This document shows positions 21,031 to 34,700 of a DNA stretch of 64,000 nt, piece by piece; position 1 is the first letter of the stretch; each line of letters starts with the position of its first letter. The position numbers were made by a program, and so were the translations under genes. Source of the DNA: Balaenoptera acutorostrata (taxonomy: Eukaryota; Chordata; Mammalia; Artiodactyla; Balaenopteridae); assembly GCF_949987535.1 (NCBI RefSeq), contig NC_080077.1:38892561-38956560 (forward strand), read 5' to 3'. A model generated the notes under the pieces. That model saw only the letters and a list, made by a program, of their open reading frames with translations. It did not search any database and was not told the DNA's origin.

Positions 21031-22692
21031 AACCTATGGTTGCAATCTATGAAAGGAGATTCCCATTATGAATGTTGTTGATATTTTCTCTTACTTTAAT
21101 GAATATTGAGAAAGTGAAATGAAGAAAATTTGTCTCATAATGATATGAATGACTTCTTCGCTGAACTAAATAACAGTATACAAATACTAAGAGAATATTT
21201 CCTCAATTTTTGTGCTACTAAGCAATGTAAAATCTATAGTTATACCACACCTTTAAGTTTAATCAGCAAGTTAACATTTTCTATAGGACTTTCTTAAGTT
21301 CAGACAAACAGCAAAACAATAAACCAAACTGTGATTTGGAGTATTTGCTGATTTCCAAGGTGTAAATACGTCTATCATGGCCAATTCCAAGCTAACAATA
21401 TAATGTCACTTGAGCGAAGTTGAGACAAGATGTGTGGTTATACAACCCCCGATACAACAGACAAAAATGTCCTCAAGAGCACAGGTAGTATTGAAATAAT
21501 TACTTAATAATAATAATAACAATAATTAACATAATTAGGACATGATAAGTTTGGAGTAAAATCTTTGTTTTTAATATGATTTAATTAATTATACATTTAT
21601 ATAATTTAATTTTTAATAATGGCTATGTTTAACAACCAGCTCACAACAATTCATAAACACTTAACAATCAGCTCTTGAGAATCAGTACCAGCTGGCTCCA
21701 GCAAACCACTGCAGGCTTACCTTTGCTAAACATTGCTGGTGGATGAAATTTTACAAAGAGAACTTAATTCCCTTGGAATCAAGGATTAACATTAATAAAA
21801 TATAATAAACTCCTCCTGTAATGTGTTCAGCCTTATCAGTTATTAATACTTATTATGAAGTAGCCTATCAGCTCCTTTCCTGAGGGCAGGCTTTGATGAA
21901 CAGAGTGACAGTGTGGAGACATGAGAGGGATATGGAAAAGGAATACAAGTAGAAAAGGAAACAGCCCCAAAAGGAGGCTCTCACAGAAGCAAAATGTGCC
22001 AAGTTGAAAAACTGTAGATTAGGATTGGCCTTTCCTATGCGGTTGTACATTGCCAGGACAGAAATGCAAATATTGAGAAGCTTCAAATGCTCAGTTTTAC
22101 TATAAACGTTTAGAAAGAATTCAAATTTCTTTTTAGAGTTTTTGCCTAAAAGCACACATTCTATGGATGGTTTGTGATTTCAAGCTAAAATTCAATAAGT
22201 GTTCTTAGAATATATACTTTTATATCTACTTCACAAAATGATATTAGCCTATAGAGGATGCCAGCAGTATGGTCACAACCTAAGACAAACATGAATTTTG
22301 CCAGTATCTTTGTGCTAATGGGAAAATGAAAAAGAGATGAAATCCTACCTCACCTGCTTTTATTCAACTGATTAAAAAATTTGCCTCTTAAAAAATTTAC
22401 AGAAAGTTTCAAAGTCTTTCTTCAGAAAAAGAGGTTCTAAGAACACTGATAAAATTGACAGAAATGAAAGAAAACAAAGTAAAAATAAAAGCTCCATGGG
22501 TTCTAATTTATGACCATACTCTTGTCGTCACACACATCAGGATATTAGGCCTTCTCTTGTCCAACAACTTCACAATTTTAGAAAGTTTTAGAAAGGACTG
22601 ACTATGACATTGGTATCATAAGTTTAGAGCCCTGAGATGATTAACTTTAATAATTTAAAGATAGATAGATAGGCAGAAGAGTGTGTAAGCAT
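21031..22692. other. Unique AT-rich sequence, nothing recognised
   Basis: A short (TAA)n run lies near 21503-21530. No other repeat, RNA gene or convincing coding frame is seen. Confidence 0.5.
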
Positions 22693-22722
22693 GCACACAC
22701 ACACACACACACACATACACAC
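22693..22722. repeat. (CA)n microsatellite
   Basis: About a dozen CA units are followed by an imperfect ACACAT. A short GATA run (22661-22672) precedes it. Confidence 0.9.
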
Positions 22723-22854
22723 ATCCCTATACCTGCATCTCAATTTTCTACCCTCCTGCCAGGATTGGCAGCTCAAAAAAGATGTGAAGGACACAAATCT
22801 TCCTTCAAATCCACCATCTTCACATCCATCTTTCCTTTCATCTTCTCTTACTTT

Positions 22855-23194
22855 CATCTTCTCCATTCTTTTTTTTTTTTCTTAATTTTTATTTATTTAT
22901 TTATTTATTTTTGGCTGTGTTGGGTCTTCATTTCTGTGCGAGGGCTTTCTCTAGTTGCAGCAAGCGGGGGCCACTCTTCATTGCAGTGTGCGGGCCTCTC
23001 ACTGTCGCAGCCTCTCTTGTTGCAGAGCACAGGCTCCAGACGCGCAGGCTCAGTAGTTGTGGCTCACAGGCCTAGTTGCTCCGTGGCATGTGGGATTCTT
23101 CCCAGACCAGGACTCGAACCCATGTCCCCTGCATTGGCAGGCAGATTCTCAACCACTGCACCACCAGGGAAGCCCCCCATCTTCTCCATTCTTT
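22855..23194 (-). mobile_element. CHR-type SINE (antisense) with 17-bp TSD
   Basis: This is a full-length copy on the minus strand, body 22872-23177. The poly(T) and (ATTT)n tail comes first, then the GGCTGTGTTGGGTCTTC end, and the head CAGGGAAGCCCC last. TSDs CATCTTCTCCATTCTTT (22855-22871 and 23178-23194) are identical, marking a comparatively young insertion. Confidence 0.94.
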
Positions 23195-24257
23195 GAATCC
23201 TACTTTCCAAGTATACTGGAGTTAACTCAGAATATCCACAATCACTCTGGTTACACCCAAAATTTCAGTTCTAGTTCTTTCACGCTTTCCTTCTTGTCTC
23301 AAAATATATATGCCTTGGAGAAGGAGAACAAGTGAAGTTCTCCTTGTCCTGTACCCTCTGCTAGCTTATCCTTTAAACTCTCTGTGGTAAAAATTCACAG
23401 AGGTATTTATAGAGCACTCCCTTCTCCTGCCCCAGGTAAGTGCTTCATATTTTTAAAAAGATGTTTGAGAAATGAAGCCTCAACCAGTGAACCATCATAT
23501 ACCAATGCAGTGTAGTAGTCCTGAAATGTGTCCACAGAACATTAGTTCCTTGGAACATCAGCACATCTGTGCAGAAAATACGGGTGTGGGATCAAATAAG
23601 TTTGAATATTCGTGGGTTAACTATATTGACTTAGTTCTTTTGTTTTTAGAATGTTTACTATGCTAAATGCGCACTGTTTATTTCCAAGATGGAGACCGAA
23701 CTGAAGCGTTCCCCAATCAAAACTGATCGTGGGACTTTGACTGGAGTCTATCTTGGGATAAATGCTCCATGCAATGTAAGTAGTCCATGGTAGGAATTAA
23801 ATTCTCAAATAATGTTGAGTCAGATGAGCCTGTCAGTATTCTCAAATTAAGCCATGTGGATGACTTACCACCCTCTAGGTCATAAGGAATAGCAAAGTTA
23901 GAAAAAAGAGGAAAGGGAGTCTCGTGAGTCAAGCAGTACATGATATTCTGCATATAACACCCTTCCTTGTAAGCGGTAGACAAAAGACTTAACAAAGTGG
24001 CAACCAAGAAATGGAGCCAAATCATGGGGCTGGGAAAATATCCAAGGCAAACAGTGAGAAACAAGAAGAGTAAATACTGGTAGTATGAATAGATTACCTA
24101 AAAGTTAAATATATTTTCCTTGGAGAGCTGTCTTTAAAGAGCTTGGTGCATGTCAACCTTTTTGTATTGAGCAAGAACTTAAACATGGCCAGTGCCTCAC
24201 TCAAACATGGGTCATTTTCCAACATATGTCTTCTAACCTGAATCGTCTGTCTCTCTG
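23195..24257. other. Unique sequence, nothing recognised
   Basis: No repeat or RNA gene is recognised. The minus-strand 115-codon frame at 23717-24064 has no identifiable motif and is not called. Confidence 0.5.
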
Positions 24258-24430
24258 AGGACCAGTGAGTCTCAAACCTTAGAGTACATATGAAGCATTT
24301 GGGGAAATCTTTCCAAATGTAGTCTCAGGATTCCACTCCCCCCAGGGATTCTGATTCAATAAGTACAAGGTGAGCTTGAAAATCTGCTACAGGCTTTACT
24401 CTGAGGAAGGCTGATTTAAAACTAAGCAAA
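24258..24430 (+). mobile_element. MER5A-type hAT DNA transposon relic
   Basis: 'CCAGTGAGTCTCAAACCTTA' at one end, 'GGATTCTGATTCAATAAGTA' in the middle and 'GAGCTTGAAAATCTGC' follow the order of MER5A, a short non-autonomous hAT-Charlie element. The right terminal inverted repeat is not preserved. Confidence 0.65.
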
Positions 24431-24639
24431 AGAAACAAAGACAGACCACATAGAAAACTTAGAAACATGATTAATTTCATTCTACATTAGAGCAATATTA
24501 CAAGTCCTATAACTTTGTTTTAAATAAGACATCTGAACCCTCTAAGTCCTCTTTTTTCATGTCTTCTTCATATCACAGAATATCTCTACTTTTTCACCTT
24601 TTCTTTGTACCTTTTCTATGTAATCTCAGGCTAATGCAG

Positions 24640-25270
24640 AGGATAAAGTTATGATTAAGGGCATGAGACTTGAGTGAGATAGCCTGGGTTTGAATCCTAG
24701 CTCTAACACTTGTGTGGTACTTGGCAAATCACCAAACTCTCTGGTCTCAATTGCCTCTTCTGTAGACTGGGGATGATTATAACAGAACCTACTTTGGAGG
24801 ATGTTATAGAATGAATGTTTATATCCCCTCAAAATCCATATGTTGAAGCCCTACCCTCAGTGTGGCTGTATTTAGAGAAGGGGCCTCTAAGAAGAAATTA
24901 AGCGTAAATGAGGTCATAGGTGCAGGGCTCCGGCCAAAGAAGATTAGTGGCCTTATAAGAAGAGACAGAGCAGAGCTCACTGTCTCTCTTCATGTGCACA
25001 TAAAGAAGAGACCATGGAAAGACACAGCAAGAAGGCAGCCATCTGAAAGCCAGGAAGAGAGCCTCATCAGGAACCAACCATGCTGGTAGTCTGACTTCAG
25101 ACTTGCAGCCTCCAGAACTGTGAGAAAATAAATCTTAGTTGTTTAAGCCACCCTGTCTGTGGTATTTTGTTATGGCAGCCAGAGCAGACTAATAGAGGGT
25201 TATTATAAAGGTGAAATGAAATAATTCATTTAGAATGGCCTCGGGTATGTAGTAATTATTGTGTTGATTC
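24640..25270 (+). repeat. MIR SINE split by an LTR
   Basis: The left half (24640-24801) reads like a full MIR: 'GCCTGGGTTTGAATCCTAGC', then 'GTACTTGGCAAATCACC', then 'CTTCTGTAGACTGGGGATGA'. The right half (25195-25270) continues 'TTATTATAAAGGTGAAATGA' as the MIR 3' part. The MLT1-type LTR lies between, so the MIR was present first. Confidence 0.8.
24802..25194 (+). mobile_element. MLT1-type solo LTR (ERVL-MaLR)
   Basis: This ~393-bp solo LTR begins TGTTATAGAATGAATG and contains 'CATATGTTGAAGCCCTACCC', 'GTGGCCTTATAAGAAGAGAC', 'CAGCCTCCAGAACTGTGAGA' followed by AAATAAA, and 'TTATGGCAGCCAGAGCAGAC' at the end. Flanking GAGGA and GAGGG fit a decayed 5-bp TSD. It is a solo LTR only; no internal retroviral genes are present. 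The AAATAAA is the old LTR polyadenylation signal. Confidence 0.85.
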
Positions 25271-26217
25271 ATACTATATCTTACAAAATCCTCATTTTGG
25301 ACATGGGAAGAATTGTGACATTAATCATATTTCATGAAGATCAATCTATAATCATAAAAATTTCAATCATAGGAGAGAAATAACACTACTTTCTCTTCTC
25401 TTTCAGTAACTCCAACCACTTGGAAAAGAACAAAGTGTTCCCTGAATTATTTCCAGCATTGTCAATAAAATACTCTATTTCTTAATTAAATGGTTGATTT
25501 TAGGCACTTCAGTTTTCATGTTTAATCATGTGTCATTGGTTTGAAGCAATTCCTATAACACACCCCATTTTCAGCTACCCCTGGCATGTTAGAAAGTTAA
25601 GTTGGATGAACTGGGGAGCAATTTAATCCCAGTGAACATGTGAGATTCCCCCAAACCTTAGCTTCTGCAACAATATTTTCATGAAGTTAACCATCATGAT
25701 TGGGAATGAAACTATGCATATTGGCCTGTACTAGCAGGTATTATAATATTGGATTCAGTAGTTTCTGAAGCCTTAAGTGGAATATCTAAAAACCTACAGG
25801 CTTCAACTTAGGGATAATACAAATAATGCAAATAAATAAGCACATAACCTCTTTCACATGTAGCCTTAATCTAAAAGCACAGTGGTTAATGGATTCTTTA
25901 ATAGAAATTTGCAAGAGAGGATGTGCAAAAGCAAATACAAGTTAAAGGAGACAAATTTGAACTCAAGACCTTAACAAAAGTAAAAATGCATCCTGTTCAG
26001 AGTAAAGAAAATACAGTTCAAACATAAAATTTCGGCTAGAAACGTGTTCGTAACTCAACTCAAACTGACGTGGATTCAGGATTAAATGCTAGGATTTAGT
26101 AACATGTGACATAAATTATATTATTACATACATACAAGTCTCAAAAAATATAAACTAATATATATTACAAAGTACATGTTATATCTGAATTCCAGTCATT
26201 AGGCCTATATTTCTTTC
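25271..26217. other. Unique AT-rich sequence, nothing recognised
   Basis: No repeat, RNA gene or coding-like frame is recognised. Confidence 0.5.
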
Positions 26218-26546
26218 AAGAATATGTTTGGGGCTTCCTTGGTGGCGCAGTGGTTGAGAATCTGCCTGCCAATGCAGGGGACACGGGTTCGAGCCCTGGT
26301 CTGGGAAGATCCCACATGCCGTGGAGCAACTGGGCCCGTGAGCCACTATTACTGAGCCTGTGTGTCTGGATCCTGTGCTCCGCAACAAGAGAGGCCGCGA
26401 TAGTGAGAGGCCCGCGCACCGCGATGAAGAGTGGCCCCCGCTTGCCACAACTAGAGAAAGCCCTCGCACAGAAACGAAGACCCAACACAGCCATAAATAA
26501 ATTAATTAATTAATTAAAAATTTTTTTTAAAAAAAGAATATCTTTG
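26218..26546 (+). mobile_element. CHR-type SINE with TSD
   Basis: The full-length copy starts at 26231 with the head intact except one change (GGCTTCCTTGG). The B-box is GGTTCGAGCCC, and the (AATT)n/A-rich tail runs to 26533. TSDs AAGAATATGTTTG (26218-26230) and AAGAATATCTTTG (26534-26546) differ at one base. Confidence 0.94.
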
Positions 26547-27849
26547 ACACAGGAAAAAGATTATTCATTTCAGCAACAAAAAGCCCTTAATTAGTTATCA
26601 TAATTAGAGGTAAAATATGAGAGTTGGTTTACTAAGCAAGAAAATATAACTCCCTATATTTTGGGGAAGGGAGTCACTGAGCTCTAATGATTATAGGTCT
26701 TCCAGGAGGTAAAACGCATGGTTAATCTTACTTAGTATGTAATTTACTATTACATAACTTAAACTATAAACTTAATCCAAAACACAGAATGAATTGACTG
26801 AAAAATGTCTGTCAAACATTTGACGCTCTGTTGGGAAAATATGCTCTTGGAGGGAGATATATAACTATTTCACTGCAATACAGATGTAAGATGGTGCGTA
26901 TTGTTGTAAACTATTATTATAAAATGATAAAGATAAAGATTAATTAACCAAATAGGGGTTTGACCATTGCACTCCAAACTCTTCTTCTCTAAATTTGCAT
27001 ATGAGATAAAGGCATAGCATGGCATGGACAGAATCAAAAGGTTTTCAAAAGTGTTTAAAGTTTTAAAAGAGAACTATATACGTATCTCTTATACTTAACA
27101 TATGTTTATAAAAATATGCATATAACATGGTACCTATGTATACAAGATACAAACATAGCAATCTAGATAAAAGCCTAATCAACATTTGGGCTGAATACAT
27201 TTCTATATTATTAAAATAGTCACTGTACTAAGTTAATAATGTTCCCTGTAATCTACTTGACTACCCTTTAGCTGCAAGAAAGGGCAGAAAGGTTTAATAA
27301 GGATTTTAAGTGACAGCAGAAAATAGCCTCAACTTAAAAGTTATTTTATATTCATTATGAGCTCTTCTTCAGGTGAGCTAAAACTTACAAATTTAAGAGC
27401 ATACATTGAATGTATTGTCCTCAAAACAAATGATGGTTAATGAAACAAATATATATCCTAAGGAATTCAGTTTTAATTAGTGGAAAACCGGAAGTGCATA
27501 ACATTTTAAAGGCGTTTTATAAATTACTTGCAAGGACATTGTAAAAGTCAAATCAATGGCTGCCAGCGAATCTGCTTGCATACTTAAATAGTTAAACCTT
27601 ATAAACAGTGCATTATTGTTCACATCCCACCCGCACCTGCTTTCTCTTTACAACAAGCCAGAGAAATACTTAAGAGCCAGGAGAGCAGGAAGCAGAATCA
27701 GAAAGCTAATTAATTGTTCAACTTCACAGAGCCAGGAAGTGGCAGTACCCAACCAAATATATAAGGTTTCTGACTCGCAAATGATAAGATACATTTTTAA
27801 TTAAAAGCATTTCCAAACTATGTGTAGTTAAACTCCTCAAAGGCCATTT
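26547..27849. other. Unique AT-rich sequence, nothing recognised
   Basis: No repeat, RNA gene or coding-like frame is recognised. Confidence 0.5.
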
Positions 27850-28173
27850 AAAAGAACCACTGGGGCTTCCCTGGTGGCGCAGTGGTTGAGAATCTGCCTG
27901 CCAATGCAGGGGACACGGGTTCGAGCCCTGGTCTGGGAAGATCCCACATGCCGCGGAGCAACTGGGCCCGTGAGCCACAATTACTGAGCCTGCGCGTCTG
28001 GAGCCTGTGCTCCGCAACAAGAGAGGCCGCGATAGCGAGAGGCCCGCGCACCGCGATGAGGAGTGGCCCCCGCTCACCGCAACTGGCGAAAGCCCTCGCA
28101 CAGAAACGAAGACCCAACACAGCCAAAAATACATAAATAATTAAATAAATTTATAAAAAAAAAAGAACCACTG
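27850..28173 (+). mobile_element. CHR-type SINE with perfect TSD
   Basis: The full-length copy runs 27863 to about 28160 with intact box A and B box GGTTCGAGCCC. The tail is AT-rich then poly(A). TSDs AAAAGAACCACTG (27850-27862 and 28161-28173) are identical, so this is among the younger insertions here. Confidence 0.95.
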
Positions 28174-28264
28174 TATTGGTCATGGTGAAATTTTCTTTTA
28201 AAAGTCACCTTCACTTTAGCCCAGATTAAATAATCACCCATTCACTGTAGTAGAGTTATTCATT

Positions 28265-28640
28265 TTTTTAACAAGTAACTATCGCACACTTATTCTCTGC
28301 CAATTGCTGTCCCAATGCCTGAGAATAGTGTGGTAAATAGAATCCCTACCCTCGTGAAGCTCACTGTAGACCAACACAGACATCCTATTAAAATAAAGAT
28401 AAATATGTTTGCACTCTGAACATATGAAGTGAAGTGAAGTGAATGATGTAGCACAAGTTCAAGTTTCTGTTGGAACACATAAAGAAGACCTAATCTGGTC
28501 TGGGTGGTCACTGAGGCATTGTTTGAAGGCACTTGTGCAAGCTGAGGGAACTGGCCAGGAACAGCTAGGTAGGGTAGAAAGATATATGAGGGTAGTAATG
28601 GTGGAAATTAAAGACGACAGGTCCAAAACATATTTAGGAA
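28265..28640 (-). mobile_element. L2 LINE 3' end relic (antisense)
   Basis: The antisense L2 tail landmarks are 'CACACTTATTCTCTGCCAAT', 'CCCTACCCTCGTGAAGCTCA' with CTGTAGACC, then 'GGTGGTCACTGAGGCATTG' and 'GCACTTGTGCAAGCTGAGG'. These correspond to 'gcctactatgtgccaggcac', 'ctcatggagcttacattcta' and the internal L2 blocks. Confidence 0.6.
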
Positions 28641-30174
28641 GGAAATCAAGAAGACATAGTGACAGGGTAGAAATAGGAGGTGAGGAGATAGAGTCAGGAT
28701 TAGTGAGATTTTACTTAATTAAAAAAGAAAAAAACAACAACAACTAGAGTGTATTCATAGGACATCTGTATTCACAAAAGCTAATTGATGTTTCAGGTTA
28801 ATTACTGTTCTCCACATGTTGAATTTCTGACATAGTTTCTGTAAGCATAATTCGGCAACACAACAATGGCAGAGACTGTCATGCCAAAATGAATTGCCAA
28901 CATCTGCAATTAAAATAAATGTGTATGAGATATAACTGTCAAAATAGTAATTATGACTTGGTGAGCTAGAAACAGTCTGAAAACTTATTTGAAGTTAAAT
29001 TCCTGTCATCTATATAGACTCAGTACATTCCAACCAAGGTATTTTTTTTCCAAAAAAAAAAAAAAAAAGCACCCAATCAAACTCTTTATAACTGAATATT
29101 CAATAACATAATTCAGATAAACAGTATATAAAGTGGGAACCGCTTTGAGTGGTTTAATGATTCTGAAATCATGTTCTTTTAAAATATATTCCAGTTTTTA
29201 AAAATAATGAAGAATAAACCACACTCAATTTTTAAAATTCACAGTCATTTATGACATTCATTATATGCAAATAAATTTTCTAAGATCAGAGTACCCTACC
29301 AAACACAAAGTTAGAACTTTGTATGTTAAGAAGCATTTACTAAGCAACCTATCAGATTTGACAAAGTATAAAAATCATAGAATTATAAGAATCATGTAAA
29401 AATATTATTCAAGAGGAAAATATTCTAAAGTATACTTCTAGCAAATCTTAAGGAGGTATCATATTTTATCAATTCTGAGACTCAGATTTTTACTTTTTTT
29501 TTTTAACATTTAACATCTTTGAAATCAAGACGCCTCTTAAAATTGATATGATATTTTAAATGCTGGGAAGACAAACACAAGGGACATTACATAGTTGCAA
29601 TCACCTGCTCTTCATCATAGCTAAGCAAACTGTCTTCTTGACTGAGCCATGTGCCTTGTTGGTAAAATATGGGTTGAGTTTAACTGCTGTTTAAAATATC
29701 TTCAAAATGTTTACAGTACAATTCATCACTGAAACAAAAATTTATTGTTTACACTGTTGCATGGCAACAAAGGACAGGGAATAAATTTGGTTTTAGCAAA
29801 ATATTCTTCATTGGAAGGATGACCCAATTACTGATTTTCCTTGCTCTGTGAAACATAAGAAAGATATCCGCAGTTACATGAAGCTGTGTTATAGTTTGTT
29901 GCTGATAGTTGTGCAAAACGGTTGCCTCACAGGCCATTCTGTGCAGCTGAAGGGAGGACAAATTTGCCCAATCTTTCAGAATAGATACAGAAATGTTTCA
30001 AAGCAATGAGGGACAGATGTGATGTATTCATGAGTTGGGTGGAACTATCATTAATAAAACTGCCATAATTTTATTGAAAGCTTTCTTTTTTTTCTTAGTG
30101 ATATGTGAAATGATAATACATCTTACAATTAACATCATATTAGAATCAGTGTAATAAGGTTATGAAAGAGCAAT
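28641..30174. other. Unique AT-rich sequence
   Basis: A poly(A) run lies at 29052-29068. Nothing else is recognised. Confidence 0.5.
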
Positions 30175-30345
30175 GAACTGTCAGATGGTTCTAGTCTCAG
30201 CACTTTAAATAAAAATCTGGGAAACCACTGGTCAGTTTGTTAACCTATGTGGGCCCCCATTTTCTCACTTGTAAAATAAAGTTGTTGGGATAGACCATTG
30301 CCAAGGTCTCTTCTAGTTCTATGACATTACACATTTTTATTAACT
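30175..30345 (+). repeat. MIR SINE relic
   Basis: The blocks 'TGGTTCTAGTCTCAGCAC', 'CCCCCATTTTCTCACTTGTA' with AAATAAAG, and 'AAGGTCTCTTCTAGTTCTAT' are in sense MIR order. Confidence 0.6.
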
Positions 30346-31594
30346 TTAGATCTATTTGAAATATTTATATACAGGAAAACCTGGTTCACTAAAATGTTTA
30401 TTCATTTGAAATGCTAATAAATATAGAAGTAACCAGTATTTCTTCCTACGAATTTTGTATTTAGGCTTTTAAAAGTAAAACATGATGGTAACCATACTAA
30501 TAGTAGAAATAAGCAAACAGTAAATGAAATACTAGTTAGTGAAGATTTGCTCAAATATTTTACATCTTCACAACTATTTACAAATCACTATTCTTCATAA
30601 TAAGAGACTAGATGCAATGAAAAAGAAAGATCAAATCATAACCTTAGTTTAAAACATACTTGTCTTTGAGTCCTTTGAAAATTTATGAATGTATTGTAAA
30701 TGTTGTATTGTGCTGTCTATCTGCCAATAATTTTCATTTCACTAGAATATTTATTAAGCCTGAATACTTAACTATTCAATAATTTTGAGTAAATGAGAAA
30801 TTATTATAAAGTAGTTTGATGCAAAATCTTACCATCAGATAAAAATTTCCATAATAATATACCAAAGGGCATATATCAAATTTGAATATAAAACCTCATT
30901 TAACACAAACAGACACTCTGGGAAGTGAGACAAGTCTAGTGAGGTTAAAAGAATGTGGTAATGAATATATTTTAGGTAAAGGTAAGCTTTTTAACTTGTG
31001 TTTAGAAAGTGGTGATAATTAAGGTGGATAATTTCACTAGAATATAGTTTACCAAAGTCATTGAACAATTATGCAAAAGTATGGAAGACCAAACAAATTT
31101 TTTAAGTAATCTAGAAAAAATGAGACAAAGGGAAACTTTACACAGATAAATTTTATTACTATATAATTCAAGAAATAATTTAGACTGATTCTTTTTCATA
31201 ATAGGTTGTGAATTTCAAAACTTTTAGTTTTAAAATAGACAGTTAAAGGAAAATCACAACTAGGAATGTCAGGAATTTGACAAGAAAAAAATTATATTGT
31301 TTGAAAAGGCAGAAAATAATTCCAAAATCAATCTTAGTTTGGTATATATATGATATACATATTAAGCTAACAATATGAGATCAAAATATATATTCAAACA
31401 TGTAGTCAAAGATTAATAGCACTCCAACTTGATGGGATGACAGTACCTATTAATTCAATCTGGGGTTAAAGATATTCTTGTCTTGGTTAAACTATTTAGA
31501 AATTTTTATTGGTAAAAATGGCTCACATTCATCTCCACTGGTGTTGTTTTCCATTACTCACTTTATTTATTTTTTATTTATTATTTTTACTCAC
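30346..31594. other. Unique AT-rich sequence, nothing recognised
   Basis: No repeat, RNA gene or coding-like frame is recognised. Confidence 0.5.
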
Positions 31595-31712
31595 TTTATC
31601 TTATCTGAGTCAGATATGCAAGCTCATCAAGAGTCTTGTCTGTCCTGGTCATCCTCTTACCGTAAACTCGCACAATCCCTAGTGCATAAGAGGTACATTA
31701 GGCGCTAGATCT
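31595..31712 (+). mobile_element. Possible short L2 LINE 3' end
   Basis: 'GAGTCTTGTCTGTCCTGGTC' followed by 'CCCTAGTGCATAAGAGGTAC' with ATTAGGCGC resembles the L2 3' end ('ccttgtctgtcttgttcacc...cctggcacatagtaggcgct'). Confidence 0.42.
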
Positions 31713-34700
31713 CTATGGGTCTCATTTCTGTATATACTGAGAGCAGAGATACTAACTGCCCCATAGTAAACAGCTTGAGAAGACAGTTAGTGTCTCCCAC
31801 GGGAAGAGAAGGCAGGTTTGTTTACCATCCAGTATAATCAATATAATAGCACTCTCCATAACAAAGTTCATGCAGATTTGCTTAGTATTCATTAAAAAAG
31901 ATACAGATTTCCGAAACTCAAGATTCCTCAGCTGTGACACAAACCAACTGTGTGTCCTGGGTGTGTCCATCCATGTTATCCCCAAAGTACTTGGAGGGAT
32001 AATGAAGTTCATGCTGCTTGCTGTGCTACTAGTAATAAAGTCTTTGTCTCTGAACCAGGAGTATTGTGTCTCCTGCCAGCATCTGCCATGAAACTCCTGC
32101 AGGCTAATTTGCTGGTGTGAAGGTAGGATAAAATCTCAGACTCTCCCCATTATTGACAGGAACCCAAACATTTCTCAGAAAAGGGATGGATGCATTTTCC
32201 TGGAAATTTTTCCAATTTCTGGGTTTTTGAAGTTATAAAATATTAATTAGCTCCTTAAGTTATTATTCATAAATATATAAATAATATGATTAATTTCATG
32301 ACTATTGATTTCTGAAAAAATATAACTACCTGCTATTTGAGCCCAGATGGATTAAGATTTACAGGACACACCCCAAAAATGGGTCAAACTAGGTTGCCCT
32401 CACTGACCTGTTCACTCATTCTTGTTTCCAGTTCAGTTAGTTAGGCTTACATCCAAGTGAGGGGGAGAAAAAATTAAATGAAAATTTTAGATGGAGTCTT
32501 GCTAATTAACAACCAAGAGAAGTCATTTAGCATGTCATTTCGAGATGTCAAAACAAATGCATATGAAGTTTATGAACATGTTCACTGAGTGAAAAACCTA
32601 TTAACTACTTAATTACAAACTCTTCCCCATACACTCCCATATATAACTCTTTTGGAGAAAAATATCCAGTGTCACATTTAAGATGTACTTGTGCATGGTG
32701 AGAAATCATTAAAGCAAGGCTGAACACTACAAGGGTGTGAGGAGGGTAATCTGAGAAACAACCAACTGGACCTACTAAGTAAGTCTATTTCACTATGCTT
32801 ATGACAATGGTCAAGTTCTATATACAAAATGGGCAGATAATAAACACTTGATTAATTTGAAGATGACAGGAATACAAAGATAACTTGCCACTGCACCCTG
32901 ATAACCTGCTGACATTTTGACAAACTGCCATTATGGACCAAATCTGTGAGAAAACAAAAGTTGTCATTGTTCAGTTCCTAGATCAGACACATTTAATTGA
33001 TTGTTTCTTGTTGTCTTCATAGAAAATTCCATATAATGGATTGGAATAGCTTTGTACAGTTTAATGTGAAAATCACCAGTTGACAACTTTCAATGCATGA
33101 GTTATCACACTGATAGAATGCAACTAAATTAGTGTTTATTAACCATGTTTAAAATTAAATAGGTAATGACATTACAACCCTTTGATTATATCCTCTGCAT
33201 ATTTCCAGTATCTGATATATCAAGAAAATTAGGTGTACCTTATGAATCCTATCCTGAAACCTTACTGTATTCCTGACAGTTCATGAGAACTTCAAGAGAA
33301 TCCTAGCCAATTGCTATGAAGTGAGAGACAGGGCTAAGTTTGAAAGAGAGATAAATAAATGACAATGATTGCTGCCAGAGTCAACTTTCTCTCTTTTTCT
33401 GTGGTAGACAGAAATACTATGGGCCACTCTCAAGTACTTCCATAGAGAAGAGGCTGTGCTAACCTTTGATGTTGAATATTACAAAAGCATATCATCAGAC
33501 TGAGGAACCTTGATATTCTTCATCATTTACTATTTATTATTTCTTCAGGTAACTAATCTATACCCTCTTATTTCAGAAGGCATTTAAAACTGAAAAGCAC
33601 TTTCTCCAGCTGCAAAAGATAGTTTGGAGCCATGACTTTTCCATCTGTGTTCCAATTTCAGCTGCAAGGAATAAAAGCAACAATTAAGAAAGAGCTAATA
33701 TGGCAGAGGTTTCCTAAGAGACATCAGTTGCATTGTTTCACATTAGTTGTTCGAACAGCCATCAGAGGATAATAACTTTGTCACTATCAATCAATAAATT
33801 ATTCAGTTGCAATTTCCCATAAGTCACTGCTATTACTGCCAGTAATCAAGTCTCCTTTGTTTCTTGAAATTAAATTTGAACAAAGCAGTATGACTAATTA
33901 TCAGTTAATCTTCAAAAGCTCCTACCAATAATTTGCCACTTTGGACATTAGACTTTATTAGTAATAGATGAAGGCTCTGTATATTTTTAAGTCGTGGTGA
34001 ATTGCTAAGTAACTGCACAGATTTTATTCACCCTACTATCAGTGAAGAGCATTATGCTGCCTAGATAAAGCTATATTCAAATCAATTAAAAAGATGAGTT
34101 GGGTTTTTTTATCATGTATTTTTATAATTTATCTGACAGCTGTTTCCTGAATACGGCTGAAGAATGCATATGAAGCAGATATAACCCCTTTGAATAAAGT
34201 GATGCTTCTTTAAATCTCATTTTGGAATGTATTATCCCCAAACAGGGTTGTTGAGTTAATTCTGCAATCATAAGATTCAACATGGCACTAAAAACATCCT
34301 GATCTTCCAGATTTTGTACTAATGTTTAATTAGAATTAATTTCGTGACTGGAAATAGTGCCATTTCAATATCAATATTAGGGAGGTCAAACTTTTCAGAA
34401 TGACATTTAATATGAAAATAGTAATGCAACATAGTAATGTCAACAATGTATATATTGAAGTAGTTGAACCTCCTATCTCTTTCTAGATGCAGGAATTCCT
34501 CTTTTAAAGCAAAATAAAATGAAAGACTTTTGTGTGTGTGTGGCCTGTTTTACTTTGGTTATATTGGGTAGTAGCAACTTCTCATGTACAGAGGCAGTAT
34601 AAACACAAAAACTTCCATTCCTAAGGGCCCACTCATGTCCACTAACAAATCCATCTAAACCCAAGTAAGGCTGTTTTGTGTAGTATTATCTACTTGCACA

